Shown one piece after another: positions 1-9,310 of a DNA stretch of 64,000 nucleotides. Each line of letters starts with the position of its first letter. The stretch's first letter is position 1. The notes below the pieces were generated by a model that saw only the letters and a program-made list of their open reading frames with translations, had not been told where the DNA came from and made no database searches. The DNA comes from DATDIC01 sp963777625 (lineage in GTDB: Bacteria > Pseudomonadota > Alphaproteobacteria > Acetobacterales > Acetobacteraceae), in contig CAVZRO010000024.1 of assembly GCA_963777625.1 (NCBI GenBank), positions 1-64,000 on the forward strand. Reading direction: 5' to 3'. Both the position numbers and the translations under genes were made by a program.

Positions 1-2
1 CC

Positions 3-92
3 GGTTGCCTCGCCGGCGACCCGGGCTATCCGATTCTGCTTGACACACAGCACCGCGCGAACGAACGCTCCGGTGATGCGGCAGCTCCTTGA
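3..92 (+). CDS. C-terminal tail of an upstream gene (partial)
   Basis: A reading frame is open from the left edge and stops at TGA 90-92. It encodes about 29 residues with natural-looking composition (AGDPGYPILLD near its start). It would overlap the preferred adenine deaminase start by 17 bases, as translationally coupled genes often do. The product cannot be identified from so short a tail. The frame of the deaminase itself is also open to the window edge, so this call is tentative. Confidence 0.3.
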   Translation, partial: GCLAGDPGYPILLDTQHRANERSGDAAAP

Positions 93-1776
93 ACGCCGGA
101 TCGATCAGGCCCTCGGCCAGGGTCCGGCGGATCTCGTCATCCGCAATTCCCGTATCCTCGACCTCGTTTCCGGCGATCTGCTGGCCGGTGACATCGCCAT
201 CTGCGGCGACACCATCGTCGGAACCTGCGAATCCTATCGCGGCACCCGCGAAATCGACGCCACGGGACAAATCGCCGTCCCCGGCTTCATCGACAGCCAC
301 GTCCATTGCGAGAGCACGCTCGTCACGCCCGATGAATTCGACCGCTGCGTGCTCCCGCGCGGCACCACGACCGCCATCTGCGACCCGCACGAAATCTCCA
401 ACGTGCTCGGCGAAGCTGGGCTGCGCTATTTCCTGGACAGCGCGCTGGTGACACGCATGGATTTGCGCGTGCAGCTTTCCTCCTGCGTCCCGGCAACCGA
501 GCTGGAAACGTCGGGCGCGCGCCTCACGGCGGCCGACCTGGTTCCACTCGCAGACCACCCGAAAGTCATCGGTCTCGCGGAGTTCATGAACTTCCCCGGC
601 GTCCTGCGCAAAGATCCCGATTGCCTCGAGAAGTTGGCCGCATTTGCCGGCCGCCACATCGACGGCCATGCGCCGCTGCTCTCCGGTGCTTCCCTCAATG
701 CCTATCTCGCCTGCGGCATACGGAACTGCCACGAGACCACCAATCTGGTGGAGGCGCGGGAAAAGCTTCGCAAGGGCATGCAGGTGCTGATCCGGGAAGG
801 TTCGGTGTCCAAGGATCTCGCCGCGCTCGTCCCGCTCATCGATGCGTTGCAGTCGCCGTTTCTTGGCCTCTGCACGGACGATCGCAATCCGCTCGATATT
901 AGTGAGGAGGGACATCTCGATCACCTGATCCGCCGTGCGATCGCGCTCGGCGCGGCGCCGGTCGCGGTTTACCGCGCCGCGAGCTGGTCGGCGGCGCGCG
1001 GTTTCGGACTGCGCGATCGCGGGCTGATAGCGCCCGGCTACCTCGCGGACATCGTTCTGCTCGACGATCTGGAGACCTGCGCAGTCCATTCGGTGGTCCG
1101 CGCCGGAAATCCTGTCACCGAAGAGATGTTTTTACGGCGCGACCTGCCGACACCGCCGGGCGGCAACAGTGTCAGGCTGCCACCGGTCACGGCCGATCGG
1201 TTCGTGGCGCCTGGCTCCGGCCCGTCGACCCCGGTGATCGGGATCATGCCAGGCAAGATCCTGACTGAACGGTTGCAGGCGGATCTGCCATTCCGCGATG
1301 GGCAGCGGCACGCCGATCCAGGCCGCGATCTGCTGAAAGTGTGCGTCCTGGAACGGCATGGCCGGAACGGTAATATTGGCCGTGGGTTCGTGAAGGGCTT
1401 CGGCCTGCACGCCGGCGCGCTCGCCTCGTCCGTCGGTCATGACAGCCATAACCTGTGCGTGGTGGGCACTGACGACCAGGACATGGCCGTCGCCGTCAAC
1501 CGGCTGATCGAGCTTGGCGGCGGGTTTGTCGCCGCCGCGGGCGGGCGCGTGCTGGCGGAACTTGCCCTGCCGTTTGCCGGTCTGATGAGCCTGCAGCCGT
1601 TCGAAACGGTACGCCGGCAGCTCGAGACGCTCCGTCAGATCGTTCACGAGATGGGTTGCCGGCTGCCTGAGCCCTTTCTTCAGCTTGCGTTTCTGCCGCT
1701 GCCCGTCATCCCGCACCTCAAGATCACCGACCGCGGGCTTGTCGATGTGGACCGGTTCGCGCTGATTGATGCCTGA
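76..1776 (+). CDS. ade: Adenine deaminase
   Basis: Adenine deaminase of the amidohydrolase superfamily converts adenine to hypoxanthine and ammonia in purine salvage. The 566-residue product has the family's length and layout: an N-terminal beta-sandwich strand with VIRNSRILD near residue 22, the metal-binding HVHCES at 75-80, the PRGTTTAICDPHEI stretch that follows, a LCTDDR motif in the barrel, and the typical C-terminal domain ending in LKITDRGLVDVD. I prefer ATG at 76, because family members usually begin shortly before the ERIDxALG-like segment. An in-frame TTG at 40 would add 12 residues. Neither start has a clear ribosome binding site. The gene converges on the rhamnose operon with only 32 bases between stop codons. 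Confidence 0.93.
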   Translation: MRQLLERRIDQALGQGPADLVIRNSRILDLVSGDLLAGDIAICGDTIVGTCESYRGTREIDATGQIAVPGFIDSHVHCESTLVTPDEFDRCVLPRGTTTAICDPHEISNVLGEAGLRYFLDSALVTRMDLRVQLSSCVPATELETSGARLTAADLVPLADHPKVIGLAEFMNFPGVLRKDPDCLEKLAAFAGRHIDGHAPLLSGASLNAYLACGIRNCHETTNLVEAREKLRKGMQVLIREGSVSKDLAALVPLIDALQSPFLGLCTDDRNPLDISEEGHLDHLIRRAIALGAAPVAVYRAASWSAARGFGLRDRGLIAPGYLADIVLLDDLETCAVHSVVRAGNPVTEEMFLRRDLPTPPGGNSVRLPPVTADRFVAPGSGPSTPVIGIMPGKILTERLQADLPFRDGQRHADPGRDLLKVCVLERHGRNGNIGRGFVKGFGLHAGALASSVGHDSHNLCVVGTDDQDMAVAVNRLIELGGGFVAAAGGRVLAELALPFAGLMSLQPFETVRRQLETLRQIVHEMGCRLPEPFLQLAFLPLPVIPHLKITDRGLVDVDRFALIDA

Positions 1777-1808
1777 TCGGATCGCCGGAGTGTGCGGATG
1801 GGCGCGCC

Positions 1809-2687
1809 TTACGCCGCCGCGAATATCTCGTCGATCGTGCGTGCCAGCCCGTCGCGCCACACCGGCATCCGATATCCGTACACCGTCGCCAGCTTCTCGC
1901 AGTCCAGCCGCGAATCCGCCGGACGCCGCGCCGGAGTGGGCCAGTCCGCGGTAGAGATCGGTGTCACTTCCGGCATCGCCATTCCGTGCCGAGCGGCGTC
2001 CTCGAACACCGCACAGGCCAGCCCGTGCCAGCTCGTCCAGCCCGATCCAGCCGCATGAAAAACGCCGCCGAACGCGGATTGCCACCGCTCGGCGGAAATC
2101 CGCGTGACGATCGCCAGGATCGCCGCTGCCAGGTCCGTGGCCGTCGTTGGGCATCCGATCTGGTCCGCCACCACCCTCAACTTGCTGGTCTTGCGGGCCG
2201 CATTCAGCATCGTGCGCACGAAATTTCGTCCGGTCGCGGCATAAAGCCACGCGGTCCGCAGCACCACCGCCTGACTGCACGCCTCCAGCACCGCGGTTTC
2301 GCCGGCGAGTTTGCTGGCGCCATACACGCCCGTCGGTGCGGTCGGATCGGTTTCAACGTACGGCGCCCCTTTGGTGCCGTCGAACACGTAGTCGGTCGAG
2401 ACATGGATAAGCGGAATCTCGGCGGTCTGGCACAGCCGTGCCAGCAGCGCCGGGCCGTCGCGGTTGGCGCGATACGCCGCGTCGGCATCGGTTTCCGCTG
2501 CATCGACCGCGGTGAAGGCGGCGGCGTTCACGACCAGTTCCGGCTCGATGGCCTGCAAGATCTGCCCGATGCTCTCGGGCCGGTCGAAATCGAATGCCGG
2601 CCGTCCCACGACCCGAACTCGGTCGCCGCCCCGTTGCGCCAGCGCCGTCGCCAACTGGCCGGTGCCGCCGGTGACCAGGATCGTCAT
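1809..2687 (-). CDS. rfbD: dTDP-4-dehydrorhamnose reductase
   Basis: This is the last enzyme of dTDP-L-rhamnose synthesis and reduces dTDP-4-dehydro-L-rhamnose with NAD(P)H. The 292-residue product is a short-chain dehydrogenase-like protein with the nucleotide-binding GGTGQLA at 7-13, STDYVFDG at 97-104 and the catalytic YGASK pair Y122/K126. It is the distal gene of a four-gene minus-strand operon, and its ATG overlaps the rfbC stop as ATGA at 2684-2687. The frame is open further upstream, but that extension only reads through rfbC in another frame, so the coupled ATG is the start. Confidence 0.95.
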   Translation of the reverse strand: MTILVTGGTGQLATALAQRGGDRVRVVGRPAFDFDRPESIGQILQAIEPELVVNAAAFTAVDAAETDADAAYRANRDGPALLARLCQTAEIPLIHVSTDYVFDGTKGAPYVETDPTAPTGVYGASKLAGETAVLEACSQAVVLRTAWLYAATGRNFVRTMLNAARKTSKLRVVADQIGCPTTATDLAAAILAIVTRISAERWQSAFGGVFHAAGSGWTSWHGLACAVFEDAARHGMAMPEVTPISTADWPTPARRPADSRLDCEKLATVYGYRMPVWRDGLARTIDEIFAAA

Positions 2688-3235
2688 ATCCGGAACCAGA
2701 CCGGACAGTCCGCCAGCCGCGGCAATTGCCGGTCCTTGTCCGACAGCAGCGCGTCCGCCCGCAGCGGCCACTCGACCGCCAGGTCCGGATCGTCCCAGAT
2801 CACGCCACGCTCGGCGGCCCGATCGTAATCGGCGGTCACTTTGTAGATCACCTCGGTGTCCGGTTCGAGCGTGCAGTACCCGTGCAGGAACCCACCAGGG
2901 ACCCAAAGCTGCTGCCAGTTCTCCGCGCTCAGCACGGCGGCTATGTGCCGTCCGAAATGCGGCGAGCCGTGCCGCACATCCACCGCCACGTCCCAGATCG
3001 CGCCGCGCACCACGCGCATCAACTTGCCCTGCACATTCGGCGCGATCTGCAGATGCAGCCCGCGCAGCACGCCGCGTTGTGCGGACTTCGCGTGGTTGTC
3101 CTGCACGAAGGGTCCGATGCCCAGCTCGGCATAGCGCCGGTCGTTCCAGGTTTCCGAGAAGAACCCGCGCGGGTCGAGGTGGCGGGGCGGCGTGATCAGC
3201 ATCACGTCGGGAATGGCAAGCCGCTCGGCTTTCAC
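2684..3235 (-). CDS. rfbC: dTDP-4-dehydrorhamnose 3,5-epimerase
   Basis: This cupin-fold epimerase converts dTDP-4-dehydro-6-deoxy-D-glucose to the L-rhamno form. The 183-residue length is typical. Visible signatures are DPRG at 21-24, the catalytic histidine in LRGLH (H61), K71, GFLHGY at 115-120, and the late TADYDRAAERGVIWDDP segment that carries the catalytic tyrosine region. It is coupled to its neighbours on both sides by 4-base ATGA overlaps, which supports stoichiometric expression from one mRNA. Confidence 0.95.
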   Translation of the reverse strand: MKAERLAIPDVMLITPPRHLDPRGFFSETWNDRRYAELGIGPFVQDNHAKSAQRGVLRGLHLQIAPNVQGKLMRVVRGAIWDVAVDVRHGSPHFGRHIAAVLSAENWQQLWVPGGFLHGYCTLEPDTEVIYKVTADYDRAAERGVIWDDPDLAVEWPLRADALLSDKDRQLPRLADCPVWFRI

Positions 3236-4107
3236 GCGTGTGCTCCGTCGGCCAACTCCAGCAGCACGCGCCCAAGCTCGGTCTTGCCCAGCCGCAGTGC
3301 TGCCTCACGCAGCATGGCCGCGTCTATGAAGCCCATGCGGAACGCCACCTCCTCCGGGCAGCCGACCAGCATCCCGGTGCGCGACTGAATGGTCTGCACG
3401 AAGGTCGAGGCTTGCAGCAGGCTGTCCGGCGTGCCTGCGTCCAGCCACGCGCAGCCGCGCGACAGGCATTCCACGTTCAACGACCCGGACTTGAGGTAGA
3501 TGTGGTTGAGATCGGTGATCTCCAGCTCGCCGCGGGCCGACGGACGGATCGTCGCCGCCAGCTCGGTCACCTGGCGATCATAGAAATACAAACCGGTGAC
3601 CGCCCAGTTGGAGGCCGGAGCGGTCGGTTTCTCCACCACCTCCACGGCCCGTCCGGCGGCGTCGAAACTGACCACGCCATACCGCTCGGGGTCGCGTACC
3701 TGATAGGCGAATACCGTCGCGCCGTGGCTGCGCGCGGTGGCGGCCCGCAGCACGGTAGACAGGTGGTCGGCGTGGATCAGGTTGTCGCCTAGCGCCAGCG
3801 CACAGGCTTCGCCGCTGATGAAATCGCGCCCGATCAGGAACGCCTGCGCCAGGCCTTCAGGGCGCGGTTGCTCGGCGTACTCGAACCGCACGCCCAATCG
3901 CGCCCCATCCCCCAGCAGCCGACGAAACTGCGGCAGGTCCTCCGGCGTGGAGATCACCAGGATCTCACGGATCCCCGCCAGCATCAGCGACGACAGCGGA
4001 TAATACACCATCGGCTTGTCGTACACCGGCAGCAACTGCTTCGAAACCGCTATCGTCGCCGGATGCAGCCGGGTGCCTGAGCCGCCGGCCAGGATGACCC
4101 CCTTCAT
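3232..4107 (-). CDS. rfbA: Glucose-1-phosphate thymidylyltransferase
   Basis: The enzyme couples glucose-1-phosphate and dTTP to give dTDP-glucose, the entry step of the rhamnose pathway. The 291-residue protein has the nucleotidyltransferase signature GGSGTRLHP at 8-16, KQLLPVYDKPM after residue 22, and the ALALGDNLI and GxAWLDAGT regions of the RmlA family. Its start overlaps the rfbB stop by ATGA at 4104-4107. Length and motifs match the short RfbA/RmlA type. Confidence 0.96.
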   Translation of the reverse strand: MKGVILAGGSGTRLHPATIAVSKQLLPVYDKPMVYYPLSSLMLAGIREILVISTPEDLPQFRRLLGDGARLGVRFEYAEQPRPEGLAQAFLIGRDFISGEACALALGDNLIHADHLSTVLRAATARSHGATVFAYQVRDPERYGVVSFDAAGRAVEVVEKPTAPASNWAVTGLYFYDRQVTELAATIRPSARGELEITDLNHIYLKSGSLNVECLSRGCAWLDAGTPDSLLQASTFVQTIQSRTGMLVGCPEEVAFRMGFIDAAMLREAALRLGKTELGRVLLELADGAHA

Positions 4108-5228
4108 CGACTTGTTGCCGCCATGCCGTGACCGGCTGCCGTGTCATTGCCGGGCGCGGCACTCGTGGGCCCGCCAAGACCCAGGCGTTCGCCGCCATAG
4201 CGCGCGCCCCGCAACGCTTCCCACCAGGTCTGATGCTCCAGGTACCAGTCGATGGTGTGCCCCAGCCCGGTTTCAAAATCATGCCGAGCCGTCCACCCGA
4301 GCTCGGCTTCCGTCCGCGACGGATCGATTTCGTAGCGGAAATCGTGTCCTGGCCGGTCGGTCACGAAGCGGATCAATCGCTCGCGTGGTCCCGCCGGATC
4401 GGGTACCCGCTGGTCGAGCCATCCGCAGATGGCCCGCACCACCTCCAGGTTGCTCCGTGGCTGTCGCGCCCCGATGGCATAGGTGGTACCCGGGCGGCCC
4501 TGTTCCAGCACGCGCACCAGAGCCTCGGCGTGATCCTCGACGTGGATCCAGTCCCGCCGGTGCGAGCCGTCGCCATAGACCGGCAGGTCCCGGCCCTGCA
4601 ACGCGTTCAGCGTGACCAGCGGGATCAGCTTTTCCGGGAATTGCCACGGGCCGTAATTGTTGCAGGTGTTACTGACCAGCGTCGGCAAGCCGTAAGTGTG
4701 GAACCACGCTCTCACCAGATGGTCCGATCCTGCCTTGCTGGCGGAGTAGGGGCTGCGTGGATCGTATGGCGTGGTCTCGGTGAACGCCGCATCATCGACG
4801 CTCAGCGCGCCGAACACCTCGTCGGTGGAAACATGGTGGAAGCGGAACCGCGCGCGCCGCGTCCCGGTCAGGCCGGTGTAGTATTCGCGGGCCGCTTCCA
4901 GCAGGGTGAAGGTGCCGACGAGGTTGGTGCGGATGAACTCGGCCGGCCCGTCGATCGAGCGGTCCACGTGGCTCTCCGCCGCCAGATGCATCACGGCATC
5001 CGGCTGATGCGTTGCGAATGCGGCCCGCATCGCGGAGGCATCCGCCACGTCCGCGCGCACCAGCACGTATTGCTGGCACCCGCGCGCCTGCTCCAGCGCC
5101 TGCTCGGACGCCGCGTAGGTCAGCTTGTCGATATTGACCACCGTGTGGTCGGTCCGGCTCAGCAGGTGCCGTACCACCGCCGAGCCGATGAACCCGCATC
5201 CGCCGGTCAGCAGCAGTTTAATGGCCAC
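4104..5228 (-). CDS. rfbB: dTDP-glucose 4,6-dehydratase
   Basis: An NAD-dependent extended SDR that makes dTDP-4-dehydro-6-deoxyglucose. Visible motifs in the 374-residue product are GGCGFIGS at 9-16, HLAAESHVDRS around 81-91, STDEVFG at 134-140 and YSASK with Y161/K165. The last 30 or so residues, rich in Gly, Ala and Thr, extend beyond the usual family end and probably form a disordered tail. It is the first gene of the operon, so the promoter should lie in the roughly 100 bases upstream. The pathway product, dTDP-rhamnose, feeds surface polysaccharide. Confidence 0.95.
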   Translation of the reverse strand: MAIKLLLTGGCGFIGSAVVRHLLSRTDHTVVNIDKLTYAASEQALEQARGCQQYVLVRADVADASAMRAAFATHQPDAVMHLAAESHVDRSIDGPAEFIRTNLVGTFTLLEAAREYYTGLTGTRRARFRFHHVSTDEVFGALSVDDAAFTETTPYDPRSPYSASKAGSDHLVRAWFHTYGLPTLVSNTCNNYGPWQFPEKLIPLVTLNALQGRDLPVYGDGSHRRDWIHVEDHAEALVRVLEQGRPGTTYAIGARQPRSNLEVVRAICGWLDQRVPDPAGPRERLIRFVTDRPGHDFRYEIDPSRTEAELGWTARHDFETGLGHTIDWYLEHQTWWEALRGARYGGERLGLGGPTSAAPGNDTAAGHGMAATSR

Positions 5229-5334
5229 GCAGATTGGTCCCGAACTATTGCCGGCACCGCTTAGGCCAGCGTCGTTCGAGGGTCAACAAATCCGGCCCGG
5301 GCGTCGGGCGGCCGCTGCAAGGTGTCTTCGCCGT

Positions 5335-5598
5335 TCAATCGGACCCCGTCAGGACGGCGCGTTCATGCTCCGACAACGGGCGGCCACGCACCAACTCGGC
5401 CCGGATTTCGGCGGCCAGAGCTGGATTGGCGCGCCGGATCTGGGCCGCTCGCAGCATTGCTGCAATGTCGGTGGCCGGCTGTGCCGACCACATCTCCAGG
5501 AATAGAAGGTCCGATGCGGTCGGCAGGTCGCGCGATGCGAGCAGGGCGCGGCGAACCGCTTCCGTGCGCGGGAATGGCTGCGGATCGGCAACTGGCAT
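5335..5598 (-). CDS. Small conserved-looking hypothetical protein
   Basis: I do not recognise this 87-residue protein. It is mostly helical by composition, acidic to neutral, with no signal peptide or membrane segment; it begins MPVADPQPFPRTEAVRRALL and ends in LSEHERAVLTGSD. A strong GGAGGAG ribosome binding site lies about six bases before the ATG, which is the best evidence that it is translated. It lies upstream of rfbB on the same strand but separated by about 100 bases, so it may have its own promoter. It could also belong to the first mRNA of the rhamnose operon. Confidence 0.5.
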   Translation of the reverse strand: MPVADPQPFPRTEAVRRALLASRDLPTASDLLFLEMWSAQPATDIAAMLRAAQIRRANPALAAEIRAELVRGRPLSEHERAVLTGSD

Positions 5599-5908
5599 CG
5601 GCTCCTCCTCCGGTTCCTTGGCATTCCACCGGACTCCGCTTTTTGCGGCCCGACCGGATTAGAGCCACCGACCGGGGCGCGCCAAGTGTATTTTGCGGCA
5701 GCGTTGATGAAATAAAAGTATGTCGATAAGTCGTTCTCGTTACGAGCGGCCCATGAGTACTTGCCTGGGTGTAACACATAATTGCATGTCAGGTTCCGGA
5801 CTTCCGGATGGTGCATTCATTGCCGCTGCACGACATGCACGCCGACAACGCTATTTGTGACCGTGCCCGAGGCTGGGCACCATCCCGTGCCGCCTCTATG
5901 CTGCGCTA
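5599..5908. other. Intergenic region between divergent genes
   Basis: About 310 bases separate the minus-strand small gene from the plus-strand NUDIX gene. The middle part, roughly 5690-5800, is clearly more AT-rich than its surroundings and is the natural place for divergent promoters. I see no convincing gene, tRNA or repeat in it. Confidence 0.4.
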
Positions 5909-6547
5909 ATGGCTGCCAATTCGTTACCAGTCCACCCCGACGTGCAGGTCGATTCGAATCAACGGGTCTGGGACGGCCGGTTCCCGCTCGATGTCGTTCG
6001 CTTCCGCCATCGCCGCTTCGACGGAGCGATGTCCGCCATCAGGACCTGGGAGCTGTGGCACCGGGGCCGCGCCGCCGCCGTGCTGCCGTACGATCCGTAC
6101 CGAGATTGCATCGTGCTGATCGAGCAATTCCGACTTCCCGCCCTCGCGGCCGGCCTTGACCCGGTGGTGGTGGAAGTGCCGGCCGGCCTTTGCGACGGTA
6201 CCGAGACCCCCGAACAGACCATCCGCCGCGAAGCCGAGGAGGAGATGGGTCTCGTGCCGGACCGGCTGGAGCTGATCGGGGAGTTCATCCTGACGCCCGG
6301 TGGAGCGGACGAGCTATGCACGCTGTTTGCCGGCCGCCTCCGCATCCCCGATGCCGGCCCGGACGGACTGCTGGGTCACCACGGCAGCGCCGCGGAGCAC
6401 GAAGACATCCGCGTGCGCGTCTGGCCTGCAACAGAGGCTATCGACGCCGCCCTGCAAGGCAGGATACCCAACTCGGTCGCCGCGATCGCGCTGCTCTGGC
6501 TGCATGCGTGCCGCGACCGGCTGCGCACGGAGTGGATGACACCATGA
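5909..6547 (+). CDS. NUDIX hydrolase, ADP-ribose pyrophosphatase type
   Basis: NUDIX enzymes cleave nucleoside diphosphates linked to another group. This 212-residue protein has a full NUDIX box at residues 93-115 (G, x5, E, x7, REAEEEMGL). Upstream of it is the VVVEVPAG lead-in typical of ADP-ribose and GDP-mannose pyrophosphatases, and downstream is TPGGADE as in the NudF-like branch, so ADP-ribose is the most likely substrate. Its TGA overlaps the ATG of the AlaX gene (ATGA), so the two are probably cotranscribed. Confidence 0.85.
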   Translation: MAANSLPVHPDVQVDSNQRVWDGRFPLDVVRFRHRRFDGAMSAIRTWELWHRGRAAAVLPYDPYRDCIVLIEQFRLPALAAGLDPVVVEVPAGLCDGTETPEQTIRREAEEEMGLVPDRLELIGEFILTPGGADELCTLFAGRLRIPDAGPDGLLGHHGSAAEHEDIRVRVWPATEAIDAALQGRIPNSVAAIALLWLHACRDRLRTEWMTP

Positions 6548-7260
6548 CCGAACGGCTTTTTCTGGACGATACAAGATGCGCCACTGCCGCCGGAGCCGTG
6601 CTGGCGAGCACGCCCCAGGGCATCGTGCTGGACCGCACGATCTTCTATGCACGTTCCGGCGGGCAGCCGGGCGATATCGGCGTGTTGCGCTGGTCCGGCG
6701 GAGAAACCGCAATAACCGACACGCTGAAAGGCGAGGCGGAGGCGATCCTGCATGTCCCGGCTGAGGGCGCCGCTTTGCCGCCGGTTGGCACGGTGGTGCA
6801 GATGTCCATCGATTGGCCCCGACGCCATCGGCTGATGCGGGCGCACACGTCCATGCATCTCCTGTCCGCGCTGTTGCGTGGCGCGGCGGTGACCGGCGGA
6901 TCGGTCGGCCTGGATCGATCGCGGCTGGATTTCGACCTGCCAACTCCGCCGCCGAAGGAGCAGATCGAGGCCGGCATCAACGCGCTGATCGAAGCGGATC
7001 ATCCGGTGACAACGGAGTGGGTGGACGAGTCGGTGCTGGATACCGATCCCGGCCTGGTTCGCACCTTGTCGGTGAAGCCGCCGCGCGGAACGGGGCGCGT
7101 ACGGCTGGTACGTATCGGCGCGGGCGACCCGCCGGTCGATCTGCAACCCTGCGGCGGCACCCATGTCGCCCGTACCGGCGAAATCGGTCCGATCCGCGTG
7201 GTGAAGATGGAGAGCAAGGGCAAGCAGAACCGCCGCATCATCATCGCCCCGGCCGAATAG
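6544..7260 (+). CDS. AlaX-type alanyl-tRNA editing protein
   Basis: Free-standing AlaX proteins hydrolyse mischarged Ser- or Gly-tRNA(Ala) in trans and resemble the editing domain of AlaRS. The 238-residue product shows FYARSGGQPGD at about 34-44 and the zinc-binding HxxxH (HTSMH, 101-105). The second zinc half-site is PCGGTHVARTGEIG, with C203 and H207. The size fits the AlaX-M class. The ATG chosen is coupled to the NUDIX gene by ATGA; longer frames upstream only run antisense-like through the NUDIX gene. Confidence 0.92.
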   Translation: MTERLFLDDTRCATAAGAVLASTPQGIVLDRTIFYARSGGQPGDIGVLRWSGGETAITDTLKGEAEAILHVPAEGAALPPVGTVVQMSIDWPRRHRLMRAHTSMHLLSALLRGAAVTGGSVGLDRSRLDFDLPTPPPKEQIEAGINALIEADHPVTTEWVDESVLDTDPGLVRTLSVKPPRGTGRVRLVRIGAGDPPVDLQPCGGTHVARTGEIGPIRVVKMESKGKQNRRIIIAPAE

Positions 7261-7269
7261 GAACCCGAG

Positions 7270-8109
7270 ATGCAACCGCTGGTCAGCACCGACAGGCTCG
7301 CCGCCGAGCTGGGCAGGCCCGACCTGATTATATTCGACGCCACCAAATACCTCCCCAACGAGAACAAGGACGGACCCACCGAGTTCCTGGCCGGGCACAT
7401 CCCGGGTGCACGGTTTTTCGACATCGACGAGGTCGCCGATCCGGACACCGACCTGCCGCACATGGTGCCGGCGGCGGGCCGCTTCGCGAAGCTGATGGGC
7501 GCGCTGGGTGTCGGCAACGAGTCCCGTGTCGTGTTCTACGACCAGAAGGGCCTCGCTTCGGCGGCGCGTGGCTGGTGGCTGATGGGATTGTTCGGCCATG
7601 ATCAGGCGGCGGTGCTTGATGGCGGGCTGCCGAAATGGCGCCGTGAAGGCCGCCCGGTGGAAACCGGCGCTTCCGCATCGCCCAGGCCCGTCACATTCCG
7701 CCCGGATTTCCGCGCCGGTCGCCTGCGCGGTATTGGCGATATACTCGGCAATCTGCGCGGGCGCGCGGAGCTGGTGCTCGATGCCCGCGCGGCCGGCCGG
7801 TTTTCCGGCCAGATACCGGAGCCTCGCGCCGGCATGCGCAGCGGCCATATCCCTGGTTCGGCCAGCCTGCCGTACACCGATCTGCTGACACCGGACGGAA
7901 CATTCCGCGATCAGGCTGCGCTGCGTGCGCGCTTCGCCGCCGCCGGCGTCGATAACACCCGCCCGGTGGTGACGAGCTGCGGCAGTGGCGTGACCGCTTG
8001 CATCCTGACGCTCGGCCTGCGACTCGCCGGGCTGCCCGAAGGAGCCGTGTATGACGGCTCCTGGACCGAATGGGGCGGCCGCCCCGACACACAAGTGGAG
8101 ACGAACTGA
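7270..8109 (+). CDS. sseA: 3-mercaptopyruvate / thiosulfate sulfurtransferase
   Basis: Two rhodanese domains in tandem transfer sulfane sulfur from 3-mercaptopyruvate or thiosulfate. The N-terminal domain (about 1-130) keeps GHIPGARFFDID but lacks a catalytic cysteine. The C-terminal domain has SGHIPGS near 191 and the active loop CGSGVTAC with C237, whose CGSGVT pattern favours mercaptopyruvate over thiosulfate. The protein is 279 residues long, starts 9 bases after alaX and ends one base before the metC start, giving a cysteine/methionine sulfur context. Confidence 0.92.
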   Translation: MQPLVSTDRLAAELGRPDLIIFDATKYLPNENKDGPTEFLAGHIPGARFFDIDEVADPDTDLPHMVPAAGRFAKLMGALGVGNESRVVFYDQKGLASAARGWWLMGLFGHDQAAVLDGGLPKWRREGRPVETGASASPRPVTFRPDFRAGRLRGIGDILGNLRGRAELVLDARAAGRFSGQIPEPRAGMRSGHIPGSASLPYTDLLTPDGTFRDQAALRARFAAAGVDNTRPVVTSCGSGVTACILTLGLRLAGLPEGAVYDGSWTEWGGRPDTQVETN

Positions 8110-8110
8110 C

Positions 8111-9307
8111 ATGGCCGACACGACGCAGCTTCGGTTTCAGACGAAACTGTCGCATATCGGCCGAGCCGGCAAACGCGTGCACGGCTTCGTCAATCCGCCG
8201 TTGCAGCGCGGCTCCACGGTGCTCTACCCCACCGTGGCGGAGCGCAAGGCGCTGGCCGCCCGACGCTTCGAGCAGGTGCTGACCTACGGGCTGGGCGGCA
8301 GCGAGACGCATTGGGCGCTGGAAGACGCCATCGCGGCGATCGAGGGCGGCACCCGTTGCCAGATCGTCGGCTCCGGCCTGGCCGCCGTCACCGTTCCGCT
8401 GCTTGCCTACCTGAATGCCGGCGATCATTTCCTGATGCCGGACAGCGTCTATGGCCCCGCACGAAACTTCGCCGAAAAGACGCTGCCGCGGTTCGGGATC
8501 GAGACGACGTTCTATGATCCGACCATCGATGCCGATAGCATCTCCGCGCTAATGCGGCGGAATACGACGGTGCTGTATACTGAAAGTCCCGGCAGTCACA
8601 CGTTCGAGGTGCAGGACATCCCGGCGCTGGCGCGGGTCGCGCACGCACGCGGGCTGAAGGTGCTGATGGACAATACCTGGGGCTTCCACTTCTTTCAGCC
8701 GTTCGCTCATGGCGTCGATGTGTCGATCCAGGCGCTCACGAAATATGCCGGGGGACATTCGGACCTGCTGATCGGCAGCATTACTGTGAACGCGGATGCG
8801 GAGTGGGAGCGGGTGCGCGGGACCGCCAGTGCGCTGGGGCAATATGCGAGCCCTGACGATTGCTGGCTGTGTCTGCGCGGCGTGCGAACCCTGGCGGTGC
8901 GGCTGAAGGCGCAGATGGAGGCCGGGATCGAGATCGCGCACTGGTTGAGCCGGCGGCCGGAGGTGAAGCAGGTGTTGCATCCGGCGCTGCCCGACGCGCC
9001 GGGGCATGCGTTGTGGAAGCGGGATTTTTCCGGCGCTTGCAGCCTGTTCGGGGTGGAGTTTCAGCCGTCGTTCAGCGTTGAGGCGACGCACCGGTTCGCC
9101 GAGGCGCTGGAGCTGTTCGGGATCGGCGCATCATGGGGCGGGTATGAAAGTCTGGCGTTGCCGACAACAGGTTTCGTGACCCGAACGGCCGGATCCGGCC
9201 GGTTCGAGGGGCCCGTCGTGCGGCTGCATATCGGGCTGGAGGATACGGCAGATCTGATCGCGGATCTGGAGCACGGATTGCGGGCGATGAAGGAAGTGCG
9301 GGTCTAA
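8111..9307 (+). CDS. metC: Cystathionine beta-lyase
   Basis: A PLP-dependent Cys/Met metabolism enzyme that cleaves cystathionine to homocysteine, pyruvate and ammonia. The 398-residue product has the family's HGFVNPP opening, YGLGGSETHWALE, VGSGLAAV in the cofactor pocket, and the Schiff-base lysine K211 in QALTKYAGGHSDLLIG, the beta-lyase form of this motif. ATG 8111 follows the sseA stop immediately. The 3' side is a duplicated palindromic repeat that may end transcription. Confidence 0.92.
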   Translation: MADTTQLRFQTKLSHIGRAGKRVHGFVNPPLQRGSTVLYPTVAERKALAARRFEQVLTYGLGGSETHWALEDAIAAIEGGTRCQIVGSGLAAVTVPLLAYLNAGDHFLMPDSVYGPARNFAEKTLPRFGIETTFYDPTIDADSISALMRRNTTVLYTESPGSHTFEVQDIPALARVAHARGLKVLMDNTWGFHFFQPFAHGVDVSIQALTKYAGGHSDLLIGSITVNADAEWERVRGTASALGQYASPDDCWLCLRGVRTLAVRLKAQMEAGIEIAHWLSRRPEVKQVLHPALPDAPGHALWKRDFSGACSLFGVEFQPSFSVEATHRFAEALELFGIGASWGGYESLALPTTGFVTRTAGSGRFEGPVVRLHIGLEDTADLIADLEHGLRAMKEVRV

Positions 9308-9310
9308 AGC

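Noticed and set aside
6376..8121. A 581-codon frame on the minus strand opposite the NUDIX, alaX and sseA genes
   Set aside because: It is the shadow of high-GC third positions of three real plus-strand genes; its translation has no domain-like features and is rich in Arg, Gly and His.
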